A DNA stretch of 35,591 bases, taken from positions 1 through 35,591 of the forward strand of contig CALCGD010000007.1 of NCBI GenBank assembly GCA_937900875.1. Direction: 5' to 3'. Both the position numbers and the translations under genes were made by a program. Below the pieces are notes generated by a model. The model was not told the DNA's origin and searched no databases. It was given only the letters and a program-made list of their open reading frames with translations. Shown here in pieces: positions 25,348 to 33,782 of this stretch (its first letter is position 1; the number at the start of each line of letters is the position of its first letter). This DNA is from an uncultured Flavobacteriales bacterium (GTDB lineage: Bacteria; Bacteroidota; Bacteroidia; UBA10329).

Positions 25348-26745
25348 TTAGTTGTTCCCGATCATCTTCTTCGGGTCAACCCACTCATCGTACTCTTCAG
25401 ATGTAAGATAACCTAAAGCCAAAGCGGCAGCTTTAAGGGTGGTTCCTTCTTCGTGTGCCTTTCCTGCAATTTCTGCTGCTTTATAGTAGCCAATTTTGGT
25501 ATTTAGAGCCGTTACTAACATCAAGCTATTGTTCACCAATTCCTGAATTCTAGGATGATTTGGCTCAATTCCAGAAGCGCAGTGCTCTTCAAAAGAAACA
25601 CATGCGTCTCCCAAGAGTCTTGCAGATTGAATAACGTTATAAGCCATCACGGGCTTAAACACGTTTAACTCATAATGTCCTTGCGTTCCGGCAATTGTTA
25701 CCGCGGTATCATTTCCCATTACTTGTGCGCAAACCATTGTCAGTGCTTCACACTGCGTTGGGTTTACTTTTCCAGGCATGATAGAAGAACCTGGTTCGTT
25801 TGCTGGAATGATTAACTCGCCAATTCCTGAACGCGGACCAGAAGCCATCATTCTTATGTCGTTTGCAATTTTATTCAACGATACCGCAAGTTGCTTCAAA
25901 GCACCATGGGTTTCAACCAACGCATCATGTGCCGCTAGCGCTTCAAACTTGTTCTCGGCAGTAACGAACGGTAAACCGGTGAATTCGGCAATTTTTTCTG
26001 CCACCAAAACCGAGTAACCTGGTGGTGTGTTAATACCTGTTCCTACTGCGGTTCCGCCAAGTGCCAACTCAGAAAGGTGTTCCAAGGTGTTGTTCAAGGC
26101 TTTTAATCCATGATCTAATTGCGAAACATATCCGCTAAATTCCTGACCTATTGTTAATGGTGTCGCATCCATTAAATGTGTTCGGCCAATCTTAACCACA
26201 TTCTTAAATGCGAGCGACTTAGCCTTCAATGTATCTCTAAGAGATTCAACCCCTGGAATGGTGTTTTCTACAATCAGCTTGTAGCAAGCGATGTGCATTC
26301 CGGTAGGGTATGTGTCGTTTGATGATTGGCTCTTATTCACATCATCATTCGGTTTAAGCACCTTATCAGCATCGGTCAAACTTCCACCATTTAACACGTG
26401 AGCGCGGTTTGCAATTACCTCATTTGAGTTCATGTTGCTTTGCGTACCAGAACCTGTTTGCCAGATAACCAACGGAAATTGATCATCGTGCTGCCCGTCA
26501 AGTATTTCATCGCAAACAGCAGAAATCAAATCTCTTTTTTCTTCGGTCAACACTCCTAGCTGGCAATTTGTATGAGCAGCGGCTTTTTTCAAGTACGCAA
26601 AGCCATAAACCACTTCTAATGGCATGCTGGCAGCTGGCCCAATTCTAAAATTGTTTCTAGAACGTTCTGTCTGCGCTCCCCAATATTTATCGGCAGGTAC
26701 TTGTACCTCGCCCATTGTGTCTTTCTCTATTCTAAAATCTGACAT
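25348..26745 (-). CDS. fumC: Class II fumarate hydratase
   Basis: This 465-residue enzyme interconverts fumarate and malate in the TCA cycle and needs no iron-sulfur cluster. [15 protein letters not shown] is the superfamily signature with the catalytic serine loop; [19 protein letters not shown] and [19 protein letters not shown] are further active-site segments. Length is typical. Its promoter (TTTG-N19-TAAATTTG) is one of the best in the window. Confidence 0.96.
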   Translation of the reverse strand: MSDFRIEKDTMGEVQVPADKYWGAQTERSRNNFRIGPAASMPLEVVYGFAYLKKAAAHTNCQLGVLTEEKRDLISAVCDEILDGQHDDQFPLVIWQTGSGTQSNMNSNEVIANRAHVLNGGSLTDADKVLKPNDDVNKSQSSNDTYPTGMHIACYKLIVENTIPGVESLRDTLKAKSLAFKNVVKIGRTHLMDATPLTIGQEFSGYVSQLDHGLKALNNTLEHLSELALGGTAVGTGINTPPGYSVLVAEKIAEFTGLPFVTAENKFEALAAHDALVETHGALKQLAVSLNKIANDIRMMASGPRSGIGELIIPANEPGSSIMPGKVNPTQCEALTMVCAQVMGNDTAVTIAGTQGHYELNVFKPVMAYNVIQSARLLGDACVSFEEHCASGIEPNHPRIQELVNNSLMLVTALNTKIGYYKAAEIAGKAHEEGTTLKAAALALGYLTSEEYDEWVDPKKMIGNN

Positions 26746-26775
26746 GACCTGTTATATTTTTTCTCCAATTTCCAG

Positions 26776-26806
26776 CAAATTTACCCTCAAAGGCTAATCA
26801 ACCAAA
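26776..26806 (-). promoter_or_regulatory. fumC promoter: TTTG-N19-TAAATTTG
   Basis: On the minus strand TTTG (26803-26806) is followed after 19 bases by TAAATTTG (26776-26783), an exact fit to the Bacteroidota consensus. The ATG at 26745 is 30 bases downstream. Confidence 0.7.
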
Positions 26807-26853
26807 CTCCGATTAAATATCGTCTACTTTTACGGTTGTTAATCACACCATCC

Positions 26854-27996
26854 ATGAAACTCATTTTATCTATTTCTACCTTTTTATTGGCAGCAATTGC
26901 CACTAACGCCCAAACATTGCTGTTGGAGTCCATTCAGCATGACGGTCTAGAGCGAGACTATCGACTTTACATACCCGATGTTTATGATGGCTCAACAGGT
27001 GTTCCTTTGGTAATTAACCTTCATGGTTACACTTCAAATGGTTTCGAGCAAGAGGTTTACGGTGATTTTAGACCAATTGCAGACACTGCAAATTTCATCC
27101 TCGTTCATCCAGAAGGAACCCTAGATAATACTGGAACTACCTTTTGGAATGCATTTGGGTCTCCAAATGAAACAGTTGACGATGTAGGTTTTCTTTCTGT
27201 GTTGATTGATTCCATTGCCTCGGAATATAATGTTGATATGAACAGAATCTATTCTACCGGAATGAGTAACGGTGGTTTTATGAGTTACAAACTTGCATGC
27301 GATCTCAGTTATAGAATTGCCGCAATTGCTTCTGTTACTGGTGCAATGATTAATCCAAGTTTACTGCCCTGTAACGCGGTTCATCCAACTCCAGTTATGC
27401 AGATTCACGGAACTGCCGATCCAACTGTACCATACCTCGGGTCTACGGGCGTTCTAGGAGTTGAAGCTGCCATTGACTATTGGGTTGATTATAATAATTG
27501 CAGCACTACGGCAATTGAAACGGCTGTACCCGATACAGACCCGACAGATGGCTGCACTGCAGATCATTTTCTATACGAGAATGGAGATTCAGGTTCAAGT
27601 GTTGAGCTATATCGAATTAATGGGGGAGGTCATACTTGGCCAGGGTCAAACCCGTTTATCGCTATCGGTGTAACCAACAGAGATTTCTCTGCTTCTTCTG
27701 AAATTTGGAGATTTTTCAGTCAGTACCAACTCGATGTTTTGAGCACGGGGATTGAAGAAACTGAGCTTGAAAATTCCGTTAGTGTTTACCCAAACCCTAC
27801 CACTGAAAGTGTGGTTTTGAAATTTGACCAAGTTGCAAAACGGACGATTCAACTTCGAAATGCTTTAGGGCAAATGGTGGCAGAGTACCAGGTTTCTTCC
27901 GGCCAGTTTGAACTTAATTTAAAAGTAGCGGGTGTTTATCTACTCTCAATCACCTCAGATGAAGGAACTATTACCAAAAAGTTGATTCGAGAATGA
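26854..27996 (+). CDS. Secreted PHB-depolymerase-like esterase with T9SS sorting domain
   Basis: The protein has 380 residues from the ATG at 26854. Residues 1-20 are a signal peptide (ending ATNAQ). The alpha/beta hydrolase domain has an oxyanion segment NLHGYTSNG, nucleophile Ser138 in TGMSNGG, acid Asp189 in HGTADPTVPY and His260 in NGGGHTWPG, the arrangement of the LpqC/PHB depolymerase esterase family. The last 75 or so residues (VYPNPTTESVVLKF to KKLIRE) are a type A T9SS sorting domain. It probably acts outside the cell on polyesters, acylated glycans or feruloyl esters; the substrate is open. A longer version from 26836 uses a TTG and adds residues before the signal, so I reject it. 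Confidence 0.9.
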   Translation: MKLILSISTFLLAAIATNAQTLLLESIQHDGLERDYRLYIPDVYDGSTGVPLVINLHGYTSNGFEQEVYGDFRPIADTANFILVHPEGTLDNTGTTFWNAFGSPNETVDDVGFLSVLIDSIASEYNVDMNRIYSTGMSNGGFMSYKLACDLSYRIAAIASVTGAMINPSLLPCNAVHPTPVMQIHGTADPTVPYLGSTGVLGVEAAIDYWVDYNNCSTTAIETAVPDTDPTDGCTADHFLYENGDSGSSVELYRINGGGHTWPGSNPFIAIGVTNRDFSASSEIWRFFSQYQLDVLSTGIEETELENSVSVYPNPTTESVVLKFDQVAKRTIQLRNALGQMVAEYQVSSGQFELNLKVAGVYLLSITSDEGTITKKLIRE

Positions 27997-28006
27997 TGCA
28001 AATCAC

Positions 28007-28037
28007 TTGTTCATATCATTGGCAAGCATTACTTTCG
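28007..28037 (+). promoter_or_regulatory. Promoter of the small membrane protein gene: TTG-N20-TACTTTCG
   Basis: TTG at 28007-28009 is followed after 20 bases by TACTTTCG (28030-28037). The box differs from TAnnTTTG at one position. The ATG at 28055 is 17 bases downstream. A reading frame starting at the TTG is therefore unlikely. Confidence 0.5.
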
Positions 28038-28054
28038 AGGCAAAATTCAAAGCA

Positions 28055-28219
28055 ATGAGCGTAGGTATCGTAGTAATCTTCATGTATATGCTTCTCGGTT
28101 TCTGGATGTTGGTATTCCTCGGGATTTGGATTCCGTTGATGGCTACTTTGCTTTTTATGGAGCGATTTAGCCCACAAATGGGAGAGAAGCTTGCCGCTAT
28201 CATTGCCCCAAGAGATTAA
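28055..28219 (+). CDS. Small hydrophobic membrane protein
   Basis: This 54-residue protein begins MSVGIVVIFMYMLLGFWML. Residues 3-36 form a long hydrophobic stretch, enough for one long or two short tightly linked membrane segments. A short amphipathic tail (ERFSPQMGEKLAAIIAPRD) follows. I do not recognise a family. It has a plausible promoter just upstream and a terminator just downstream, inside the convergent arsC-like gene, which supports its being a separate expressed gene. Confidence 0.6.
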   Translation: MSVGIVVIFMYMLLGFWMLVFLGIWIPLMATLLFMERFSPQMGEKLAAIIAPRD

Positions 28220-28221
28220 GA

Positions 28222-28560
28222 TTACAGAAACGTTTTAACGTTTTCAGGAGGTCGTCCCAAGACGGCCTTTTTTTGTTTCACTACAATAGGTCGCTCAATC
28301 AATTTTGGATACTTCACCATTGCGGCTATCCATTCATCATCCGAAAGCTCTTTTCCTTTGAAGTTCTCTTTGAAATCAGCCTCTCCACGTCTCAATAAGT
28401 CGTAAGGTTTGATGCCAAGCATTTCAACGATTTCCTTCAATTCATCCTCAGTCGGAACGTCTGTCAGGTACTCAATTACCTCAGGTTCAACTCCAGCATC
28501 CTTTATCAATTGAAGTGTTTGTCTACTCTTCGAGCATCTTGGGTTGTGGTAGATTTTCAT
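28222..28560 (-). CDS. ArsC/Spx-family thioredoxin-fold protein (arsenate reductase-like)
   Basis: This 112-residue protein is in the ArsC family. HNPRCSKSRQTL has the catalytic Cys9 in the N-terminal loop, and LIERPIVVKQKKAVLGRPPE is the conserved C-terminal arginine segment. ArsC reduces arsenate with glutaredoxin or thioredoxin; close relatives (YfgD, Spx) have other roles, so arsenate reduction is only likely. No ars operon is nearby. It begins three bases after prfB and is probably co-transcribed with it. Its last codons overlap the terminator of the convergent small membrane protein gene. Confidence 0.88.
   Translation of the reverse strand: MKIYHNPRCSKSRQTLQLIKDAGVEPEVIEYLTDVPTEDELKEIVEMLGIKPYDLLRRGEADFKENFKGKELSDDEWIAAMVKYPKLIERPIVVKQKKAVLGRPPENVKTFL
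28249..28274 (+). terminator. Intrinsic terminator within the 3' end of the arsC-like gene
   Basis: AGGTCGTC (28249-28256) pairs with GACGGCCT (28261-28268) around CCAA, with one G-U pair, followed by a run of Ts to 28274. It ends the plus-strand small membrane protein gene while lying inside the opposite-strand coding sequence. Confidence 0.65.
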
Positions 28561-28563
28561 TGC

Positions 28564-29667
28564 TTAAAGTGATTCGTTCTCTTCATTCCCGAATTGCAGC
28601 AAATATCCTTTAATAAACTTGTTCAAGTCGCCATCCATCACAGCTTGAACATTGGAAGTTTCGATGCTTGAGCGTAAGTCTTTGACCAGTTTATATGGAT
28701 GGAAAACATAATTGCGAATCTGAGCTCCAAACTCCACCTTCATTTTTGACCCCTCAATTTCTGCACGAGAAGCTAAGCGCTTTCTCAGTTCCACATCATA
28801 CAGCTGAGACTTTAAGAGTTTCAAAGCAGCTTCACGGTTCGCCAATTGAGAACGGCTTTCTGTGTTTCGGATAATGATTCCACTTGGATGGTGAGTTACA
28901 CGTACTCCAGTTTCCACTTTATTCACGTTCTGTCCACCTGCTCCACCAGAGCGGAATGTGTCCCAAGTAATATCTGCCGGATTGATTTCAATATTGATAG
29001 TGTCATCCACCACAGGATAAACGAAAACCGAAGCAAATGATGTGTGTCTTCTCGCATTACTATCGAATGGAGAAATACGCACTAATCGATGCACTCCATT
29101 CTCTCCTTTTAGATTTCCATAGGCGTACTCGCCATCAATTTGTAAAGAGCATGATCGGATTCCTGCAATGTCGTCTTCTTGCAAATCATTTTCCGTGACT
29201 TTGAATCCATTCTTCTCAGCCCACATAATATACATCCGCATCAGCATTCCAGCCCAATCGCAGCTTTCGGTGCCGCCCGCGCCAGAGTTGATTTCTAAAA
29301 CCGCGCTAAATTCATCACCCTCATCACCCAACATGTTCTTGAATTCAAGGTCTTCCAAAAGATCGATGAATATTTCATCCTGGGTATTTACTTCCTCTTC
29401 CGATGCTTCACCTTCTTTATTGAATTCGTACAGAACCACCAAATCTTCTAAAGCAGTTTCGGCCTTGGCAAATGCCTTTGTCCAATCCTTTTTGGCGTTG
29501 GTCTTTTTCATCAACTCTTCCGCCTTTTTAGGGTCGTCCCAAAAACCAGGGGCAAGAGTCGTCTGGGTTTCCTCTTCAATTTCGCGCAATTTTCGGTCAA
29601 TATCCAGGTAGCCCCGCAAGTCGGAAAGCCGAGTTTTTAAATTATTAAGTTGATCGCTTGTGATCAT
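28564..29667 (-). CDS. prfB: Peptide chain release factor 2
   Basis: This 367-residue release factor (from the ATG at 29667) recognises UGA and UAA stops. The SPF tripeptide is at residues 199-201 and the GGQ motif at 244-246. A longer start at 29706 is a TTG within a TACATTTG promoter box and is rejected. The protein is continuous through the RGYLD segment (18-22), where many bacteria have a programmed +1 frameshift; here CTG GAT is read in frame with no in-frame UGA. The arsC-like gene follows after three bases. Confidence 0.96.
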   Translation of the reverse strand: MITSDQLNNLKTRLSDLRGYLDIDRKLREIEEETQTTLAPGFWDDPKKAEELMKKTNAKKDWTKAFAKAETALEDLVVLYEFNKEGEASEEEVNTQDEIFIDLLEDLEFKNMLGDEGDEFSAVLEINSGAGGTESCDWAGMLMRMYIMWAEKNGFKVTENDLQEDDIAGIRSCSLQIDGEYAYGNLKGENGVHRLVRISPFDSNARRHTSFASVFVYPVVDDTINIEINPADITWDTFRSGGAGGQNVNKVETGVRVTHHPSGIIIRNTESRSQLANREAALKLLKSQLYDVELRKRLASRAEIEGSKMKVEFGAQIRNYVFHPYKLVKDLRSSIETSNVQAVMDGDLNKFIKGYLLQFGNEENESL

Positions 29668-29703
29668 GATTATTTCAGGTTTTGGGATTGTTTTCCCGAG
29701 GCG

Positions 29704-29711
29704 CAAATGTA
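29704..29711 (-). promoter_or_regulatory. TACATTTG -7 box for prfB
   Basis: On the minus strand this reads TACATTTG, an exact consensus match, 36 bases before the ATG at 29667. It separates prfB from the upstream recX gene as its own transcription unit. Confidence 0.6.
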
Positions 29712-29730
29712 ATGCAACTGTGTGGCTTGC

Positions 29731-30186
29731 TTAGATTGATTTCAATGCTTCGGTAATAAGGTTTCCCTCAAACCCACGCTGGGCAGCAAAACGATAGATG
29801 GCAGATTTTCGTTTCCATTGGTTTTTTTCTTTCAAAGTGGCTCGCTTCTCTTCAATTGCACGGAGCAAAGCCTTTTGATAATCGTCTTCATCAATTTCGG
29901 ATAGCCCAAGTTGAATACATTTCTTGCTTACCTGGTGTCTATTTAAACCTTGAATAATTTTAACACGCCCCCATTTTTTAATATTGAATTTTCCCCGCGC
30001 GTAAGTTCTTGCAAACCGCTCTTCGTTAAGGTAATTCTCTTGAATTAAGCCAAGGACAATGTCATCTCGCCATTCCAACGGAATTTCCAAATCCCACATT
30101 TTTTGGTCCACATCTTTGTAACTGCGCTCTTGATAAGCACAGTATTTTTTTAGCTTTTCTAAAGCTGCTTTTGGGCCAGAATCCAT
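29731..30186 (-). CDS. recX: RecX-family regulator of RecA
   Basis: This 151-residue protein is helical throughout and matches RecX: YCAYQERSYKDVDQKM, then NEERFARTYARGKFNIKKWGRVKI, the repeated three-helix units of the family. RecX binds RecA filaments and limits recombination. recA is not adjacent, which is common in this phylum. It is transcribed divergently from the MFS gene over 55 bases. Confidence 0.92.
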   Translation of the reverse strand: MDSGPKAALEKLKKYCAYQERSYKDVDQKMWDLEIPLEWRDDIVLGLIQENYLNEERFARTYARGKFNIKKWGRVKIIQGLNRHQVSKKCIQLGLSEIDEDDYQKALLRAIEEKRATLKEKNQWKRKSAIYRFAAQRGFEGNLITEALKSI

Positions 30187-30223
30187 GATTGAAAATTAAC
30201 GATATGAGAATCAAAAAGGAGAA

Positions 30224-30231
30224 TAGCTTTG
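30224..30231 (+). promoter_or_regulatory. TAGCTTTG -7 box for the MFS gene
   Basis: This is an exact TAnnTTTG match, ending 10 bases before the ATG at 30242, so the message leader would be only a few bases long. Confidence 0.55.
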
Positions 30232-30241
30232 CGCATCGTAA

Positions 30242-31522
30242 ATGGAAAACAAACGCGCCCTATCCCTTTTATTCGCCTCGCATGTTGTTTCCAGCTTTGC
30301 ACAGGGCATTACCATGCTTTCTATTCCATGGTATTTTGCGTCCATAGTGAATGAATCAGTCGTGTTTGGACAAGTGCTGGCTATTGCCACGTTCATCAGC
30401 ATTTTCTGGAGCTTGTTTGCTGGAACACTCATTGATAGATACCCAAGAAAAAACATTTTTTGGATAGCGTCTGTTATCGGATTTATTGTTCTTGGTTTGG
30501 CAGGTATTTATGGTGAGATAAACCAAGAAGCACCAATATGGTTGGTTGCGTTCATTTTTGTTTTCACCTTTTTTGGGTTTAATATTCACTACCCAAATCT
30601 TTATGCTTTTTCGCAGCAATTAGCAGCTCGTGGAGATTATGGACGGGTGAACTCAATGATTGAAATCCTAGGTCAAAGCACAAATGTGCTCTCAGGCGCA
30701 TTTGGGGCAATTCTTTTGTCTGGAACTACGGGTGGCGCTATTGATTTACTCGGTTTTCAAGCAACAATTCCATTTGAAATAGAACAATGGACCATTTGGG
30801 AGATTTTTCTTTTAGATGCTTCGACTTACGCCATTGCCGCGTGCATAATCCCGTTTATTAAGTACGTTGATGTAAATCCTCTACCCATTGATATGGAGGC
30901 AATTGTGGTCCGTTTTAAGCGCGGGTGGAGTTTTTTAATGATGAATAAAGAACTGTTGGTTTTTGGCTTGGCATCTTATTCAATATTCGTTGTACTCCTT
31001 GTTGAAGTTCAGTTTCTGCTGCCAATTTTTGTAGATAATCAGTTAGAAGCGGGAGCTGATGTATATGCAAGCAGCGAAGTTTACTTCGCTTTAGGAAGCC
31101 TTTTTGCTGGGGTTATGATTCGAAAATTGACCAAGAATTTTGCGCCAAGCAAATCGGTAGTAATGCTAATGTTACTAGCTGGAATATCATTTGTGGTTGT
31201 AGCCTTTAGCAAGAGTATCATCGGGTTTTACCTGTTTTCGGTACTAATAGGATTCAGCAATGCGGGTACACGAATAACCAGAGTTACATTTCTGTTTAAC
31301 CATGTTCCGAATAATATTATCGGGCGGGCCAATAGCATTTTTTACATCTACAATATTGCAAGTCGTGGCATACTCATTACCATTTTTGCAATGCCGTTCT
31401 TCTCAGAATCGAACAACATTACTTGGACTTACATCATCAGTGGCATTTTCATCTTGGTTTCTGTTGTGCCTCTATTGGCAACACTTAGCAAGCTCCAGGC
31501 CATGAAGATTAGAACAGAATGA
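30242..31522 (+). CDS. MFS transporter
   Basis: This 426-residue protein has about 12 predicted membrane segments. The loop between segments 2 and 3 reads GTLIDRYPRKNIF, the MFS motif A region (GxLaDrxxRk). The sequence resembles the multidrug and macrolide-efflux-like branch (MFS_3), but the substrate is not identifiable. The stop abuts the stop of the convergent gene at 31523 with no gap and no terminator in between. Confidence 0.9.
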   Translation: MENKRALSLLFASHVVSSFAQGITMLSIPWYFASIVNESVVFGQVLAIATFISIFWSLFAGTLIDRYPRKNIFWIASVIGFIVLGLAGIYGEINQEAPIWLVAFIFVFTFFGFNIHYPNLYAFSQQLAARGDYGRVNSMIEILGQSTNVLSGAFGAILLSGTTGGAIDLLGFQATIPFEIEQWTIWEIFLLDASTYAIAACIIPFIKYVDVNPLPIDMEAIVVRFKRGWSFLMMNKELLVFGLASYSIFVVLLVEVQFLLPIFVDNQLEAGADVYASSEVYFALGSLFAGVMIRKLTKNFAPSKSVVMLMLLAGISFVVVAFSKSIIGFYLFSVLIGFSNAGTRITRVTFLFNHVPNNIIGRANSIFYIYNIASRGILITIFAMPFFSESNNITWTYIISGIFILVSVVPLLATLSKLQAMKIRTE

Positions 31523-32452
31523 TTACTTCATCCAAAAGGTTTCTCCAAAAATCCAAGCTGGATGATTAGGAGGAACTAATTGGGTTTGAAACGAAACGTT
31601 CTCTAAAAAAACAGCTACTTGTTTAGATAAATGTTCGTTTTGTGTATTGGATATTGTACTGAATACGTTGCTTTTTCGAATCTCAAATTCACCGGTGCTA
31701 TTCAATTTTAATTCAAGTTCACATCGGTATTTTGCATCTTCAGGAATTGCCAATTTAGCGCTGAGCGATTGACAAATTGAATCCTCCACGTCCTCGTTGG
31801 ATATTAATTTAGGAAACCCTTTGGGTAGGTATTCACCCCAATTGTAATCAGTTTTAAAAGGCGCATTCGGCACCGAATAATAGTTCTGGAAAAAGTGATT
31901 CGCTCCGTTGCCTGTGTAAATGTGAAACATCTGATTCATGTCGAAAACAGAAAGTATTGGCGTATCAAACGAGATAAACACCTTGTCTTCAGAAACATAA
32001 AATGGATTGTTTGCCATCTTGTGCAAAATGCTGTCATTCTTTAACCAACCACTTTTCGGAATTCTATCCGCAACAATTGCTTCTTTCAACTGATAGCTTA
32101 TTAATCGCGATAATTCCGCCTCGTCAAACATGATTCCGTTGCGGTAAAAACTCAACTTACACTTATCTAAAGGCACACCATTTACTTCAGTAATAAGATG
32201 ACAAAACGTTTGGCCATCACGACTCAATCCCACCCAACCAAGCAGATATTGGTCTACATGGTAAAGGGTGTCGCCACTTTGTTTATTAACTACGTAAGTA
32301 AAGCCCTCCGTATTTCCTCTTTTGTGAGAGAAGGTTAACGAAACCAGCTGGTGAGTTCCTATTTCATTCTGCAACTCAAAACTAAAACCTGTATGCTGGG
32401 CATATCCGGCATTAGCTAAGAATAGAATTAACAGTACAGCTCTGAATAACAT
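31523..32452 (-). CDS. Secreted protein of unknown function
   Basis: This 309-residue protein begins with a signal peptide (MLFRAVLLILFLANAGYAQ). I do not recognise a family. The mature part is mixed alpha/beta with several aromatic beta-strands, and a central FHIYTGNGANHFFQNYYSVP segment. The last 75 residues (ELELKLNSTGEFEIRKS, then SKQVAVFLENVSFQT) loosely recall a TonB C-terminal-like pattern, which is weak. There is no sorting domain, so it is probably periplasmic or outer-membrane associated. It follows the glutaryl-CoA dehydrogenase gene by 15 bases and is likely co-transcribed. Confidence 0.75.
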   Translation of the reverse strand: MLFRAVLLILFLANAGYAQHTGFSFELQNEIGTHQLVSLTFSHKRGNTEGFTYVVNKQSGDTLYHVDQYLLGWVGLSRDGQTFCHLITEVNGVPLDKCKLSFYRNGIMFDEAELSRLISYQLKEAIVADRIPKSGWLKNDSILHKMANNPFYVSEDKVFISFDTPILSVFDMNQMFHIYTGNGANHFFQNYYSVPNAPFKTDYNWGEYLPKGFPKLISNEDVEDSICQSLSAKLAIPEDAKYRCELELKLNSTGEFEIRKSNVFSTISNTQNEHLSKQVAVFLENVSFQTQLVPPNHPAWIFGETFWMK

Positions 32453-32467
32453 CAGAATTGGGTTGGA

Positions 32468-33646
32468 TTAGGTGAAGGCGTTTATACCAGTAACATCCAT
32501 GCCAGTTATTAAAAGATGAATGTCGTGCGTGCCTTCGTAGGTAACTACACTTTCCAAATTCATCATATGGCGCATAATTGGATACTCACCTGTAATTCCC
32601 ATGCCACCAAGCATTTGTCTCGCTTCGCGAGCAGTTCTTAAGGCAATTTCAACGTTATTTCTCTTTGCCATTGAAATCTGTTGTGGCGATGCTCGATGAT
32701 CATTTTTTAAAACCCCCAATCGCCAAACAAGTAATTGCGCTTTGGTTATTTCGGTAATCATCTCAGCAAGTTTTTTCTGCTGAAGCTGAAATCCGCCAAT
32801 TGGTCTTCCAAACTGAATTCGCTCTTTAGAGTACCTCAATGCTGTGTCGTAGCAATCCAGTGCAGCACCTAAAGCGCCCCAAGCAATGCCGTATCTTGCA
32901 GAGTTTAGGCAACTCAATGGCCCTTTCAGTCCGCGGATGTCTGGAAACAGGTTCTCTTTTGGAACCTTTACATTATCAAAAACTAACTCGCCAGTTGCAG
33001 ATGCCCGCAAACTCCATTTTCCGTGTGTTTCAGGGGTAGTAAAACCTTCCATTCCACGCTCTACAACGAGTCCTCTAATTGTACCTTCTTCGTCCTTGGC
33101 CCAAACCACAGCAATGTCTGCGAAGGGTGCGTTGCTAATCCACATTTTAGCGCCATTCAAGATTACGTGATCCCCAGCGTCTTTAAAGTTGGTAACCATC
33201 CCGTTTGGGTTAGAGCCATGGTCTGGTTCTGTAAGCCCGAAACATCCGAGCAATTCTCCGGTAGCCAATTTTGGTAACCATTTTTGCTTTTGGCTTTCGG
33301 TAGCATAGCTCCAAATTGGAAACATAACCAACGAGCTTTGAACCGATGCGGTGCTTCTGAGGCCGCTATCGCAGCGCTCCAATTCCTGCATGATGATGCC
33401 GTAAGATATTTGGTCTAATCCAGGTCCACCGTATTCGGCTGGAATGTATGGCCCGAATGCACCTATTTCTCCTAATCCTTGTAAAAGATGTCGTGGAAAT
33501 TCAGCTTTCTGAGCGTATTCCTCTATAATAGGAGATACGTTTTGCTTAACCCAAGCTCGCACGGTATCTCTAATAAGTTTGTGTTCATCTGTAAGTAACT
33601 CATCTACCAAATAGTAGTCGTGTCCTTCGTATCTGTCGTCTGCCAT
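32468..33646 (-). CDS. Glutaryl-CoA dehydrogenase-type acyl-CoA dehydrogenase
   Basis: This 392-residue flavoprotein matches glutaryl-CoA dehydrogenase: SVQSSLVMFPIW, then LLGCFGLTEPDHGSNP, then GKWSLRASATGE, then CLNSARYGIAWG, then NLESVVTYEGTHDIH with catalytic Glu near residue 371. It would oxidise and decarboxylate glutaryl-CoA to crotonyl-CoA in lysine and tryptophan catabolism, passing electrons to ETF. The similarity through the middle and end is close enough to prefer this over a generic acyl-CoA dehydrogenase. A TACTTTTG promoter box lies 19 bases upstream. Confidence 0.9.
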   Translation of the reverse strand: MADDRYEGHDYYLVDELLTDEHKLIRDTVRAWVKQNVSPIIEEYAQKAEFPRHLLQGLGEIGAFGPYIPAEYGGPGLDQISYGIIMQELERCDSGLRSTASVQSSLVMFPIWSYATESQKQKWLPKLATGELLGCFGLTEPDHGSNPNGMVTNFKDAGDHVILNGAKMWISNAPFADIAVVWAKDEEGTIRGLVVERGMEGFTTPETHGKWSLRASATGELVFDNVKVPKENLFPDIRGLKGPLSCLNSARYGIAWGALGAALDCYDTALRYSKERIQFGRPIGGFQLQQKKLAEMITEITKAQLLVWRLGVLKNDHRASPQQISMAKRNNVEIALRTAREARQMLGGMGITGEYPIMRHMMNLESVVTYEGTHDIHLLITGMDVTGINAFT

Positions 33647-33665
33647 AGTGCTAATTTGTGGACGG

Positions 33666-33673
33666 CAAAAGTA
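33666..33673 (-). promoter_or_regulatory. TACTTTTG -7 box for glutaryl-CoA dehydrogenase
   Basis: On the minus strand this reads TACTTTTG, an exact match, 19 bases before the ATG at 33646. The rest of the 136-base divergent gap holds a weaker TAATTTAG (33757-33764) that may serve the plus-strand gene. Confidence 0.55.
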
Positions 33674-33782
33674 GGAAAAGCTGATGCTGCCTAAAAACGA
33701 ACAAATTGAAGACTTGTCCTTCTGACATTCATCACGGTGTTTCCGTTTTCGAAAATTAATTTAGAAGCCTGAAACAAATTAC

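Noticed and set aside
28230-28246. Repeated ACGTTTT units near the arsC-like 3' end
   Set aside because: They are within coding sequence and too short to separate from codon usage.
29168-29611. 147-residue open frame on the plus strand
   Set aside because: It lies antisense within prfB, is rich in Ser and Phe as expected from a mirrored coding strand, and has no start context or recognisable domain.
29668-29706. Upstream TTG start for prfB
   Set aside because: It lies within the TACATTTG box, and the extra 13 residues are not part of RF2.
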